Origin: Pseudomonas alliivorans
GTDB lineage: Bacteria > Pseudomonadota > Gammaproteobacteria > Pseudomonadales > Pseudomonadaceae
Assembly (NCBI RefSeq): GCF_017826695.1
Contig: NZ_JAFFZW010000002.1
Coordinates: forward strand, 744,001-808,000
DNA length: 64,000 nt
Reading direction: 5' to 3'
Below the pieces are notes generated by a model, which did no database searches, was not told the origin of the DNA, and saw only the letters and a program-made list of their open reading frames with translations. Both the position numbers and the translations under genes were made by a program. Shown in pieces: positions 25,983-35,079 of the stretch (position 1 is its first letter; every line of letters begins with the position of its first letter).

Positions 25983-26909
25983 TTACACTGGCGCTTTGAT
26001 ATCCAGTGGACCCGACATGTACTCGGCAATACGACCACGCAACCAGCGCTCGGCCGGGTCGTTGTCGTGCACCCCGCTCCAGACCATCGACAGCTCGGCG
26101 GGCACGATCGGAAACGGCGGCTCTTCAGCGCGCAGTTGACAGCCTTCAATCAAGGCACACGCGGCATAGTCCGGCACCGTGGCGATCAACTCGGTACCGG
26201 CCAGCAGTGCCCGCAGACCGTTGAACTGGGGCACCGCCAACACCACTTTGCGGGCCCGACCGACGCGAGCGAGGTCCAGATCGATATTGCCGCTCAGATC
26301 CCCGGAGAACGACACCATGGCGTGCTGCCGTTCGCAGTACTCGTCCAGCGTCAACGGCTCTGGTCGCGAGTCGCCCCGGATCACCTTACAACCGATGTCC
26401 CGCAGCTTCTTGCGCTTGGCATTGGCCGGCAGATCGACGGTGTAACTGACCCCGACCGAAATCTCTCCAGAGGCTAGCAGCGCAGGCAGCAACAGGTAGT
26501 TGGCCCGACGAATCACCACAATGATGCCCGGCGCCTCTTCCCGCAGACGCGAGAGCAGCGGCGGCAGCAAGCCAAACTCTGCGTCATCGGACAAACCGAT
26601 GCGAAACACATCACTGCTGGTCGAAGGGTCGAACTCCTTGGCCCGACTCACCGCCCCGGAAATGGTGTCCAGCGCCGGGCGTATCTCCTTGAGAATGTCC
26701 AGCGCCCGCACAGTCGGCTCCATCGCCCGCCCGTTGCGCAGCAGCAATTGATCGTCGAACAGATCGCGAAGACGCCCAAGCGCGGCACTGACCGCCGGCT
26801 GGCCGATGAAGAGCTTCTCCGCCACCCGTGTGAGATTGCGCTCGAACATCAACGCTTCGAAAATCACCAGAAGGTTAAGGTCGACGCGGCGCAGGTCGTT
26901 GCGATTCAT
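25983..26909 (-). CDS. LysR-family transcriptional regulator
   Basis: The 308-residue protein has the LysR winged helix-turn-helix (VDLNLLVIFEALMFERNLTRVAEKLFIGQPAVSAALGRLRDLF, roughly 8-50) and a substrate-binding effector domain. I chose ATG 26909 (MNRNDLRRVDLNLL) because this is the normal family start; the frame extends to 26972 with non-family sequence. It lies upstream of and in the same direction as the ABM-amidohydrolase-isochorismatase unit, separated by 135 bp. The LysR protein is the plausible regulator of that unit, by position only. Confidence 0.92.
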   Translation of the reverse strand: MNRNDLRRVDLNLLVIFEALMFERNLTRVAEKLFIGQPAVSAALGRLRDLFDDQLLLRNGRAMEPTVRALDILKEIRPALDTISGAVSRAKEFDPSTSSDVFRIGLSDDAEFGLLPPLLSRLREEAPGIIVVIRRANYLLLPALLASGEISVGVSYTVDLPANAKRKKLRDIGCKVIRGDSRPEPLTLDEYCERQHAMVSFSGDLSGNIDLDLARVGRARKVVLAVPQFNGLRALLAGTELIATVPDYAACALIEGCQLRAEEPPFPIVPAELSMVWSGVHDNDPAERWLRGRIAEYMSGPLDIKAPV

Positions 26910-27103
26910 GAGAGAGGTTCCGTGACTGATGATCAGGTGCCTGCGAGGCGAGGCTTTGACGTCAGTAGGCACGAATGTGGGGCGGGAGGATTGTATGGGT
27001 GTGCTGAGTGGCAGAGGTTAGCGTTCAATAGGCGGTGATCGAGTCGCCTCTTGAAAGCATGTTCGACCTGACCGACATTCTGCGGCCATGTCCAGCCAAA
27101 AAA

Positions 27104-27487
27104 TTATAGATAAATATCTATATCCAATGATGCGCCTATATCGCCGACCCAGCGCATGACTGCCTTTTCAAAATTCAAGGGTGGCGCACTATCAGAATAA
27201 ACGACACATGAGAGCTGAATTTCACAGCCGGAGAGCGCAGAGAAACTCAAGAGTTCACGCTCCGCCCCTTTTAACCTGCTCATAATGCTTCCAATATGGA
27301 AACTTAGATCCAGAGATCTCGCCAGTCTTGACTCAAAAACCAAGCCGCTATCGGACTCGACAACCTTAGCGTCAGCTTTGCTGTCGCCAGCATTCCATAT
27401 ATTGTCTCCCGCAAACCCAATAAAATCGGTGATTTGACTTGAGGTCATGTGATCACTCGTAATCATCAACCGAGCAAGGCTTTCCAT
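27104..27487 (-). CDS. DUF4279 domain protein
   Basis: The 127-residue soluble product matches DUF4279 in pattern: ARLMITSDHMTSSQITDFIGFAGDNIWNAGD at the start, a middle helix (LDLSFHIGSIMSRLKGAERELLSFSAL) and C-terminal strands ending RWVGDIGASLDIDIYL. Its DNA is clearly more AT-rich than the surroundings, which points to horizontal gain. Small DUF4279 proteins are sometimes found next to toxin-like genes as possible immunity partners, but no toxin is seen here. Function unknown. Confidence 0.75.
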   Translation of the reverse strand: MESLARLMITSDHMTSSQITDFIGFAGDNIWNAGDSKADAKVVESDSGLVFESRLARSLDLSFHIGSIMSRLKGAERELLSFSALSGCEIQLSCVVYSDSAPPLNFEKAVMRWVGDIGASLDIDIYL

Positions 27488-27826
27488 ATAAACCTCCGAA
27501 CAGTATTAATGCTTATGCTTCATGGCACTTAGAATCAGCTTTCTTGCAGCCACCTCAACACGAGGTTGAAAAACCATGCAATCAAAGACTATCAACTATA
27601 GCCCCAGGCAATGACGCCCTCGAGAACACCAGAAACCAAATCTAAAAAAAAGAAACAAACACATCTGAAAATTCAACTCAAGGCATTTACAATCTTCAAT
27701 TTAGTCATACACCTTACAGCACACATCAAGCCTGCACTGAGACCGTATAAAATCCATTTATCGACCACCGGCAAGATCATACCCTCCCTCTAGCGTTAAC
27801 CTGACAGAAACAAGGAGGAAAAATCC
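27488..27826. other. AT-rich gap between DUF4279 gene and GFA-type gene
   Basis: About 340 bp, clearly AT-rich, with no supported gene. A 60-codon frame at 27611-27793 is lysine-rich and low-complexity and I do not call it. The bases just before 27827 (ACAAGGAGGAAAAATCC) form a strong ribosome binding site for the next gene. Confidence 0.5.
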
Positions 27827-28249
27827 ATGATCAAATCCGTCGGAGCGACCGAGATCAAACCCACCCATCTCGCATCCTGCCACTGTGGAGCAGTCGTATT
27901 GGAGCTGGATTTGCCGGACGGCATTGTAGACCCTAGACGCTGCGACTGTTCGCTGTGTCGACGCCGAGGTGCCATCGTTGCGACGGTGGCGGAAGATGGC
28001 GTTCGCGTGATTCACGGCCAGAAGATGCTGAAGCTGTATCAGTTCAACAGCCGTACGGCAGAGCATTACTTTTGTGGCCGGTGTGGGATCTATACGCACC
28101 ATCGGCGACGTTCCAATCCGCATGAGTTCGGCTACAACGTCGCGTGCCTGGACGGTGTAAACCCGTTCGATCTGGGGCCGGTGCAGACCAGTGACGGGGT
28201 CAATCACCCCGCCGACCGGCCTGCCGAGCCCCTGCCCTTGTGTGACTAA
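27827..28249 (+). CDS. GFA/CENP-V-family zinc protein
   Basis: The 140-residue product is a glutathione-dependent-formaldehyde-activating (GFA) fold protein with zinc-binding cysteines: SCHCGAV (about 17-23), [12 protein letters not shown] (about 38-49) and [12 protein letters not shown] (about 81-92). Family members act on glutathione adducts or serve unknown roles; many lack proven formaldehyde activity. A very strong AAGGAGG lies before the ATG. The stop codon overlaps that of the convergent poxB gene by 4 bp. Confidence 0.88.
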   Translation: MIKSVGATEIKPTHLASCHCGAVVLELDLPDGIVDPRRCDCSLCRRRGAIVATVAEDGVRVIHGQKMLKLYQFNSRTAEHYFCGRCGIYTHHRRRSNPHEFGYNVACLDGVNPFDLGPVQTSDGVNHPADRPAEPLPLCD

Positions 28250-29964
28250 CGCAGGTTGGTTTTGGCCAGTTCAAGCACTTCGCTGCCACGGCCGCTGAAC
28301 ACGGCGCGCATCATGTACAGGCTGAAGCCTTTGGCCTGGGCGAGTTTGATTTTTGGCGGGATGCCCAGTTCCTGCTTGGCGGTCACGACGTCGATCAGCA
28401 CCGGGCCGGGATGGTCGAAGGCCTTACGCAAGGCGCCAGGCAGTTCTTCCGCACTTTGTACGCGTATGCCCAGAATACCGGCACCCAGCGCGACACCGGC
28501 GAAGTTGGTTTCGTGGAAATCGGTGCCGTGAGGCACATAACCAGCGGCTTTCATTTCCATGTCGACGAAACCCAGCGAACTGTTGTTGAACACGACCATT
28601 TTGATCGGCAAATTCAACTGACGAATGCTTAACAGGTCGCCCATCAACATCGACAGGCCGCCGTCGCCGCACAGCGCAACCACTTGGCGATCCGGGTGTT
28701 CGGCCTTGGCACCCAGCGCCTGAGGCAATGCATTGGCCATTGAGCCGTGGTTGAACGAGCCCAGCAGGCTGCGCTGGCCATTCATGTGCAGGTAGCGCGC
28801 GGCCCACAGTGTCGGTGTGCCGACGTCAACGGTGAAGATGGCGTCAGCGTCGGCCTGCTCGTCGATCAGGCGCGTGAGGTACTGCGGGTGGATCGGGGTG
28901 TCGGCAGGCGTTGGCGTGGCCAGTTCGTCCAGCTCTTCGCGGGCCTTGGCGTAATGCTTGAGGGCCTTGTCGAGGAAACGGCGATCGGAGTGCGGTTTGA
29001 GTTTGGGCAGCAGCGCGTCGAGCGTTTCCCGCACGCCACCGGTCAGCCCCAGCGTTACCGGCGTGCGACGGCCGAGTTGAGTCGGGTCAAGGTCGATCTG
29101 GATGACCTTGGCTTTCTCGGGATAGAAGTTTCGGTACGGAAAGCTACTGCCGAGGATGACCAGCGTGTCGCAGGACAGCATGGCGTGGTAGCCGGAGCTG
29201 AAGCCGATCAGGCCGGTCATGCCGACGTCGAACGGGTTGTCGTATTCGACATGCTGCTTGCCGCGCAGGGCATGCACGATAGGCGCGCCGAGCTTTTCGG
29301 CCAGCGCGACGACCTGTTCGTGGGCTCCCGCACAGCCAGCACCGCACAGCAGCGTCGTGGCTTTTGAGTCGTTGAGCAGCTCGACCATGGCCTGCAGGTC
29401 GTTTTCAGCCGGAACGACAGTCGGTGGCGTGGGCTCAACCCATTTGGCTGGAACGTCAGGCGCAGCGCTCAGCGCGACGTCACCGGGCAATACGATCACC
29501 GCGACACCTTTCTGGCTGATCGCCGCACGCATCGCACGCTCCAGTACTCGTGGGAATTGCTCGGGATTACTGACCATTTCAACGAAATGGCTGCACTCCT
29601 TGAACAGTTCCTGAGGATGGGTTTCCTGAAAATAATCCAGACCGATTTCCGAAGACGGTATGTGCGCAGCAATGGCAAGCACCGGCACCCGGTTGCGGTG
29701 GCAGTCGTACAGGCCGTTGATCAGGTGCAGGTTGCCCGGTCCGCAACTGCCGGCGCAGACCGCCAGCTTGCCGCTGCTCGCGGCTTGAGCGCCTGCGGCA
29801 AACGCGGCGACTTCTTCGTGACGGGTGTGCATCCAGCGAATCGAATCGGTGCGTTCCAGGCTGTCGGTCAGACCGTTGAGGCTGTCACCGGAAACGCCCC
29901 AGATGTGAGAAACACCTGCCGCTGCGAGGGTTTGCGCAAGATGATCGGCAATGGTCTTGGACAT
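28246..29964 (-). CDS. poxB: Pyruvate dehydrogenase (quinone), pyruvate oxidase
   Basis: PoxB is a peripheral membrane flavoenzyme that oxidatively decarboxylates pyruvate to acetate and CO2 and passes electrons to ubiquinone. The 572 residues equal the E. coli length. The ThDP-activating Glu is in [14 protein letters not shown] (about 48-61), the ThDP-metal motif is [23 protein letters not shown]...FNNSSLG (about 430-470), and the C-terminus ([28 protein letters not shown]) closely resembles the lipid-activated membrane-binding tail of E. coli PoxB. It is a single gene, convergent with the GFA gene. In E. coli it is a stationary-phase gene; control here is not visible. Confidence 0.96.
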   Translation of the reverse strand: MSKTIADHLAQTLAAAGVSHIWGVSGDSLNGLTDSLERTDSIRWMHTRHEEVAAFAAGAQAASSGKLAVCAGSCGPGNLHLINGLYDCHRNRVPVLAIAAHIPSSEIGLDYFQETHPQELFKECSHFVEMVSNPEQFPRVLERAMRAAISQKGVAVIVLPGDVALSAAPDVPAKWVEPTPPTVVPAENDLQAMVELLNDSKATTLLCGAGCAGAHEQVVALAEKLGAPIVHALRGKQHVEYDNPFDVGMTGLIGFSSGYHAMLSCDTLVILGSSFPYRNFYPEKAKVIQIDLDPTQLGRRTPVTLGLTGGVRETLDALLPKLKPHSDRRFLDKALKHYAKAREELDELATPTPADTPIHPQYLTRLIDEQADADAIFTVDVGTPTLWAARYLHMNGQRSLLGSFNHGSMANALPQALGAKAEHPDRQVVALCGDGGLSMLMGDLLSIRQLNLPIKMVVFNNSSLGFVDMEMKAAGYVPHGTDFHETNFAGVALGAGILGIRVQSAEELPGALRKAFDHPGPVLIDVVTAKQELGIPPKIKLAQAKGFSLYMMRAVFSGRGSEVLELAKTNLR

Positions 29965-30150
29965 GCGGGGTTCCTTGTCGAGGCAAAGGGGTTCGGCTTC
30001 CTTACGGGAAGAAACAGGTGCAGCGCTCTGCTACGCCTGTTGTGGTCGACCCGATGCGCGCTCTACAGTTCCGGGAAACCGAGGGGTGTTCAGATTGGCA
30101 GGCCAGACACCTGTGCACCCAAGTGCAAGGTTCACTGAATGCGCGGTCTA

Positions 30151-30254
30151 GCTGCAGCCAACGAACTGTGGGAGGCGGCTTGCCGGCGAGGCGTTGTCTG
30201 AAGCGACCTGTCAGTGACTGAACTGACGCCATCGCCGGCGAGCCGACTCCCACG
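30151..30254 (-). repeat. REP-type inverted pair (REPIN), copy 2
   Basis: This is the inverted counterpart of the element at 17236-17335. On the minus strand it reads GTGGGAGTCGGCTCGCCGGCGATGG-type arm, TCAGTTCA, a variable centre, then CGCCGGCAAGCCGCCTCCCACAG and AGTTCGTTGGCTGCAGC. The arms and the GATGGCGTCAGTTCA stretch are shared with copy 1 and the centre differs, as expected of REPINs. It lies between poxB and the PBP2 gene. Confidence 0.82.
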
Positions 30255-30306
30255 GGGTATGCATTCATGCTCACCCGCGATGAGCACGATCAGCGTGGAG
30301 GCAATA

Positions 30307-32196
30307 TCAGGCGTGCGGGTTGCCCGCAGGCTTGGTCGGCGCGGCGTATTGCGGTTTGAGCTTGCCATCGCTGTCCAGAAGCCAGGCGTCGAGAATTTCA
30401 CGCACCACGGGACCTGCCACACGACCACCCGCCTCGCCGTTTTCGATGGTCACCGAGACGACGATTTTTGGATGCTCTGCCGGGGCGAAGCCGACGAACA
30501 AGGCGTTGTCCCGGTTGCGCTCCAGGGTCTTGAGGCGGTTGTAACGCTCACCCTGCTTGATCGCCACAACCTGAGCGGTACCACTCTTGCCCGCGATGCG
30601 GTATTGCGCACCCTTGGCCGCATCCCGGGCAATGCCGCGCGGATCGTGCATTACCATTTGCATGCCTTCGTTGACCTGTTCCCACTCACGCGGGTCGTGC
30701 AGCACGATGTTGGGCATCGGGTGCTCATCGACCGGCGCCACATGGCCCACGTCCATCGCAAGGTGCGGCCGATGCCAGACGCCTTTGCTGGCGATCAGCG
30801 AGGTCGCCTGCGCCAGTTGCAACGGCGTGACCTGCATGTAGCCCTGACCGATACCGAGGATCACGGTCTCGCCGGGAAACCAGGCCTGACGGCGCGTAGC
30901 GCGTTTCCATTCGCGGGACGGCATCAGGCCCGCCGACTCCTCGAACATGTCCAGCGAGACCTTCTGGCCGATGCCGAACATAGTCATGTAGTCGTGCAGT
31001 CGGTCGATGCCCAGCTTGTGCGCCAGCGTGTAGAAATAGGTGTCGTTGGAGCGCATGATCGCCGTGTCCATGTCCACCCAGCCGTCGCCGCTGTGGTTCC
31101 AGTTGCGGTACTTGTGATCGAAGTCCGGCAGTTGGAAATAACCGGGGTCGAAGACCTTGGTCGATGCATTGACCACCCCGCTGTCCAGCCCGGCAATCGC
31201 CACTTCCGGCTTGACCGTCGAGCCCGGCGCGTAAAGCCCGCGCAACACGCGGTTGAACAGCGGCCGGTCTATGGAATCACGTAGTGCGGCGTACTGTTTG
31301 AAGCTGATACCGGTCACGAACAGGTTGGGGTCGAAGCTGGGTTTGCTGACCATCGCCAGCACCTCGCCCGTATCCGGGTCCAGCGCCACCACTGAACCAC
31401 GACGATCACCCAGCGCTTTCTCGGCAGCCTCTTGAAGGTGCACGTCCAGGCTCAGGGTGATGTTCTTGCCGGGCACCGGATCGGTGTGTTTCAGCACCCG
31501 CAACACGCGACCTTGCGCGTTGGTTTCGACTTCTTCATAGCCCACGTGGCCATGCAGCTCGGACTCGTAGAACCGCTCGATGCCGGTCTTGCCGATGGAC
31601 TGCGTGCCGCGGTATTCGTTGTCCAGTTGCGAGGCTTCTTTTTCGTTGATACGCCCGACGTAACCGATGGAATGGGCAAAGTGATCGCCCAGCGGGTAAT
31701 GACGCACAAACTGCGCCGCGACATCGACGCCCGGCAACAGGTATTGATTGACGGCCAGAATGGCGATCTGTTCTTCGGTCAGTTCGTACAGCAGCGTCGC
31801 CGGCTCGAACGGATGACGCACCTGCTTCAGTTCCTTGTCGAACAGAATGCGGTCTTCATCGGGCAACGACAGCAGCGTCATCAGTTCGTCGATGACCTTG
31901 TGCCAATCCCCGGCGCGCTCGCGGGTCAGGGTCAGATTGAAACTGGGGCGGTTGTCGGCCAGAACCTCGCCATTGCGGTCATAGATCAGCCCGCGCTCGG
32001 GCGGGATCGGCAACACATGCACCCGGTTGTTCTCGGAAATGGTCGAGTGGTATTCGAATTCGGTGACCTGCAGGAAATACATCCGCGCGATCAGGGAGCC
32101 CGCCAGTACGGCGACCAGTATGGCGCAGGCGATCAAGCGCTGATTGACCAGCCGCGTCTCTTTTTCATGGTCCTTTAAAGGAATCGGTTCGGGCAT
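30307..32196 (-). CDS. mrdA: Penicillin-binding protein 2 (peptidoglycan transpeptidase), stand-alone copy
   Basis: PBP2 crosslinks peptidoglycan during side-wall growth. The 629-residue protein has a short cytoplasmic start, one membrane helix (about 22-42), a pedestal domain (from about 50) and the transpeptidase domain with the S-x-x-K motif STVK (about 330), the SND motif in MRSNDTYFYTLAHKLG (about 383) and the KSGT motif in AGKSGTAQVVAI (about 541). I chose ATG 32196 (MPEPIPLKDHEKE); the frame extends 11 codons further. Canonical mrdA lies next to mrdB/rodA and rlpA; here neither is present, so this is probably a second paralogue. Confidence 0.92.
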   Translation of the reverse strand: MPEPIPLKDHEKETRLVNQRLIACAILVAVLAGSLIARMYFLQVTEFEYHSTISENNRVHVLPIPPERGLIYDRNGEVLADNRPSFNLTLTRERAGDWHKVIDELMTLLSLPDEDRILFDKELKQVRHPFEPATLLYELTEEQIAILAVNQYLLPGVDVAAQFVRHYPLGDHFAHSIGYVGRINEKEASQLDNEYRGTQSIGKTGIERFYESELHGHVGYEEVETNAQGRVLRVLKHTDPVPGKNITLSLDVHLQEAAEKALGDRRGSVVALDPDTGEVLAMVSKPSFDPNLFVTGISFKQYAALRDSIDRPLFNRVLRGLYAPGSTVKPEVAIAGLDSGVVNASTKVFDPGYFQLPDFDHKYRNWNHSGDGWVDMDTAIMRSNDTYFYTLAHKLGIDRLHDYMTMFGIGQKVSLDMFEESAGLMPSREWKRATRRQAWFPGETVILGIGQGYMQVTPLQLAQATSLIASKGVWHRPHLAMDVGHVAPVDEHPMPNIVLHDPREWEQVNEGMQMVMHDPRGIARDAAKGAQYRIAGKSGTAQVVAIKQGERYNRLKTLERNRDNALFVGFAPAEHPKIVVSVTIENGEAGGRVAGPVVREILDAWLLDSDGKLKPQYAAPTKPAGNPHA

Positions 32197-32331
32197 TTCT
32201 ACAGCTTCTCGGTAAAAGTCACGGCACAACGGAACATGTAAATGAATGTTTCGGCGCGCACCATACCAAGAAGTGGTGATTGCAGGGGGCCGACCTGACG
32301 GTGACTGGATGAAAAATCTGTCAGCGAAGGG

Positions 32332-32772
32332 TCATGCCGGCTCTGCGGGTGCGTGCGTAACAGCCAGTTCCGACGCAGCACGTGCCTGCATGATCCGTGG
32401 CAGATTCGTCTCGACCCAGACCGCCAGCGTTTCGACCTGCAGCGCCACCTCTCCCCCCATCGCTGTCAGTCTGTACTCGACATGAGGCGGCACCACTGGC
32501 AGCGCCTTGCGATCGACAAAACCGTCGTGCTCCAGCTGTTGCAGTGTCTGCGCAAGCATTTTTTCGCTGACCCCGCCGATCTTGCGTCGCACTTCACTGA
32601 AGCGATGCATGCCGCCGCGCAGCACGATCAGCACCAGCACACCCCAGCGACCGCATACGTGGTTGAGGATGATCCGGGAAGGACAGTCACTGGCCAGCAC
32701 CTGCCCCTGACGGATCGTCGTCAACAGGGACTCGCCAGCACTGACTGCGGTTGGGGTATCTGATTCGCGCAT
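32332..32772 (-). CDS. HxlR-family transcriptional regulator
   Basis: The 146-residue protein has the HxlR winged-helix domain at about 28-115: CPSRIILNHVCGRWGVLVLIVL, HRFSEVRRKIGGVSEKMLAQTLQQLEHDGFVDRKALPVVPPHVEYRLTAMG. Cys residues at about 29 and 38 lie at positions where QorR/YodB-type members sense quinones or other electrophiles. The gene is divergent from the qorB-like oxidoreductase. A repeated operator fills the gap, so autoregulation and control of qorB are likely. The quinone-sensing role is inferred from family and context. Confidence 0.9.
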   Translation of the reverse strand: MRESDTPTAVSAGESLLTTIRQGQVLASDCPSRIILNHVCGRWGVLVLIVLRGGMHRFSEVRRKIGGVSEKMLAQTLQQLEHDGFVDRKALPVVPPHVEYRLTAMGGEVALQVETLAVWVETNLPRIMQARAASELAVTHAPAEPA

Positions 32773-32773
32773 G

Positions 32774-32812
32774 GTACTTACCTTTTTGTACGTACTTACG
32801 AAAGGTAAGTAC
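32774..32812. promoter_or_regulatory. HxlR operator: inverted and direct copies of GTACTTAC
   Basis: GTACTTACC at 32774-32782 and GGTAAGTAC at 32804-32812 form a perfect 9-bp inverted repeat, and a further GTACTTAC lies at 32792-32799. This fits binding of HxlR dimers and lies immediately upstream of the regulator start, where it would cover both divergent promoters. Confidence 0.75.
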
Positions 32813-32859
32813 GATCGCTATGCTCGCCTTTCTTTCAAACCAATACAAGGACACGCGTC

Positions 32860-33717
32860 ATGATCGTCGTCACCGCTGCCAACGGCCAACTGGGTCGTCT
32901 CGTCATTGAAAAGCTGCTCGAAACCGTCTCTGCGAACGAGATCGTTGCCGCAGTACGCAGTCCGGAAAAGGCCGCTGACCTTGTAGCGCTGGGCGTGCAT
33001 GTCCGCAAGGGTGACTATTCACAGCCTGCCACCCTGGACAGTGCATTCGCAGGCGCTGACAAAGTGCTGCTGATTTCATCCAACCAAATAGGCCAGCGCT
33101 TTCCCCAGCACCGGACCGTTATCGATGCCGCCAAAAAGGCCGGCGTCAAGTTGCTGGCCTACACCAGCATTCTGCGTGCGGACACATCGGCGCTTGGACT
33201 GGCCGATGAACATGTCGAGACCGAAGCCTACCTGCGCGCCAGCGGCGTGCCGTTCACTTTGCTGCGCAATGGCTGGTACACCGAGAACTATGCCGCCTCC
33301 ATCCCTGGCGCGCTGGCCCATGACGCATTCATCGGCAGCGCGGATCAGGGCCGTATCAGCTCGGCCGCACGTGTTGACTTCGCTCAGGCCGCTGCGACTG
33401 TACTGACGTCGGAGGAGGATCAGTCAGGGCGTGTCTACGAGCTGGCAGGTGACGAGACCTACACCTTGTCCGAGTTCGCCGCCGAACTGTCGAAACAGAG
33501 CGGCAAGAACATCCCTTATGTGAATCTGTCGCAGGCTGACTTCGAAGCGGCGCTGGTGAAGGCAGGTGTGCCTGCGATCTATGCCCAGCTGTTCGCCGAC
33601 TCGGACACGGCAGCCTCCAAGGGCGCGCTGTTCGACGATACCCGCCAGTTGAGCCGCCTGATCGGTCGCCCGACTACACCGCTGTCCGTAACCATCGCCG
33701 AAGCCCTGAAACGCTGA
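32860..33717 (+). CDS. qorB: NAD(P)H:quinone oxidoreductase, NmrA/atypical SDR type (QorB-like)
   Basis: The 285-residue protein has a dinucleotide-binding start (MIVVTAANGQLGRLVIEKLL; T-x-A-x-G-x-x-G) and the NmrA-like body (FTLLRNGWYTENYA near 133, VDFAQAAATVL near 170, YELAGDETYTLSEFA near 194). It resembles E. coli QorB/YtfG, which reduces quinones. Pairing with a divergent HxlR gene is the same layout as E. coli ytfG/ytfH. It should act in the cytoplasm as part of a quinone or electrophile response. The substrate is inferred. Confidence 0.88.
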   Translation: MIVVTAANGQLGRLVIEKLLETVSANEIVAAVRSPEKAADLVALGVHVRKGDYSQPATLDSAFAGADKVLLISSNQIGQRFPQHRTVIDAAKKAGVKLLAYTSILRADTSALGLADEHVETEAYLRASGVPFTLLRNGWYTENYAASIPGALAHDAFIGSADQGRISSAARVDFAQAAATVLTSEEDQSGRVYELAGDETYTLSEFAAELSKQSGKNIPYVNLSQADFEAALVKAGVPAIYAQLFADSDTAASKGALFDDTRQLSRLIGRPTTPLSVTIAEALKR

Positions 33718-33814
33718 CGCGCAAAAACCTGATCGAATGATTTTCACCGGTGAAGGTCCCAGTCTTTACGAGGCATAAAGCCATCGCATTACGACAAAGA
33801 CTGGGAGTCTTTAC

Positions 33815-34123
33815 ATGAAAAGCAAATCGTTGATCGCCTGCATGACCTTGCTCGGCTGCTTCTCGGTCGCCACCCTGCCCGTTCACGCTGCCGATGCGCC
33901 CGAACCAAAAGTGGCCGAATCCAAAGACAACACCCACGAGCTTGAAATGGGTTCGCGTGTGCCCGAGAAATATCGCCGCAGCGACTCCAGCATCAAGGAC
34001 TGGAAAGCCAAGGGTCTGGAAGCGCCTGCCAAGGAAAGCGAGTGGGTGCAGATCAACGACAAGTACGTGCGTTTCCAGAAGGTCAATGGACAGATCGTCG
34101 ATATCGTACCGGTCAAGAAGTAA
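33815..34123 (+). CDS. Secreted RcnB-family protein
   Basis: The 102-residue product has a Sec signal peptide (about 1-25, ending VHAAD) and a C-terminal RcnB-like region: IKDWKAKGLEAPAKESEWVQINDKYVRFQKVNGQIVDIV. RcnB in E. coli is a periplasmic protein that affects nickel and cobalt export; pseudomonads have many paralogues of unsure role. It is a single gene between qorB and an AraC gene. The family call is good; metal handling here is inference. Confidence 0.82.
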   Translation: MKSKSLIACMTLLGCFSVATLPVHAADAPEPKVAESKDNTHELEMGSRVPEKYRRSDSSIKDWKAKGLEAPAKESEWVQINDKYVRFQKVNGQIVDIVPVKK

Positions 34124-34247
34124 GCTGCACGCGGCAAGGTTCACGGGAGCGGCCGCAGGTCGTTCCCGCTTCATCAGGTGCCATGGCAGCGCCTGGCTCA
34201 AATCAGTTACCCTCGGCACGCAAGGAACAAGCCGAAGGGACATCAGC

Positions 34248-35069
34248 ATGACCACTCAGCCTCTCAGTCCATCCGACAGTACGCCGTTCTTCTGGCGCGA
34301 TGAGCGTTTGCCGTTCATCGAAGCACGTTCGGTTCAGGATGGCCGCAAGGTGTGTTACGCACGTCATTCCCACGACATCTTCTCGATTGGCGCGATCACC
34401 CGTGGACAAAGCACTTACCTGCACGAAAAAACCTCTCAACGCGTGACCGCAGGCACCGTGGTGCTGATGAATCCGGGGGATGTGCATGCCTGCAATCCAA
34501 TCGAGGATCAGCCGTGGTCATACCTGATGCTGTACGTCGACAGTGACTGGCTGGGTTCTGTCCAGGACGAACCCGGCGCGGCTTTTCGACCGCTGACACC
34601 GACCCACAGTCGCGAACCCGCGCTGTTCGCCGCACTGACGGCGCTGTATGGAACCCTGATCGACACGCAGGCCGATACGCTGCAGAAGCACTGCATGGCC
34701 GTGTCATTCTTCACCCTCATGCATGAAACACTGAGCGGCGAGGCGTCCGCCATCGACCCGCCTGCACCCAAAGTGGCCCGCGCTGCCGAGTACATCAACG
34801 AGCACTTCACACAGGCCGTCAGGCTGTCCGATATCTGCGAGGCAGCCAACCTGTCAGCGTCCTACCTGATTCGGGCGTTCGAACAGCGTTACCATATGAC
34901 GCCCCACGCCTACCTGCTTAATCGCCGCATTCAATATGCCCGCAACCGGTTGCGGGAAGGCCGACTGATCGCCGACGTGGCGCAGGAAACAGGCTTTGCC
35001 GATCAGGCGCATTTCCAGCGCGAGTTCAAAAAGCACCTGGCCGCAACGCCGGGACAATATCGGTTCTGA
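34248..35069 (+). CDS. AraC-family transcriptional regulator
   Basis: The 273-residue protein has an N-terminal cupin sensor domain (HSHDIFSIGAITRGQSTYLH near residue 40, then VLMNPGDVHACNP) and a C-terminal pair of helix-turn-helix motifs (RLSDICEAANLSASYLIRAFEQRYHMTPHAYLLNRRI near 190 and LIADVAQETGFADQAHFQREFKKHL near 240). GAAGGGACATCAGC precedes ATG 34248. It converges on the LysE-type exporter gene, a common pairing in which the regulator controls the exporter. Confidence 0.92.
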   Translation: MTTQPLSPSDSTPFFWRDERLPFIEARSVQDGRKVCYARHSHDIFSIGAITRGQSTYLHEKTSQRVTAGTVVLMNPGDVHACNPIEDQPWSYLMLYVDSDWLGSVQDEPGAAFRPLTPTHSREPALFAALTALYGTLIDTQADTLQKHCMAVSFFTLMHETLSGEASAIDPPAPKVARAAEYINEHFTQAVRLSDICEAANLSASYLIRAFEQRYHMTPHAYLLNRRIQYARNRLREGRLIADVAQETGFADQAHFQREFKKHLAATPGQYRF

Positions 35070-35079
35070 GCCACCGGAT

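Noticed and set aside
27611..27793. 60-codon frame in the AT-rich gap
   Set aside because: Lysine-rich and low-complexity, with no ribosome binding site; most likely chance in AT-rich DNA.
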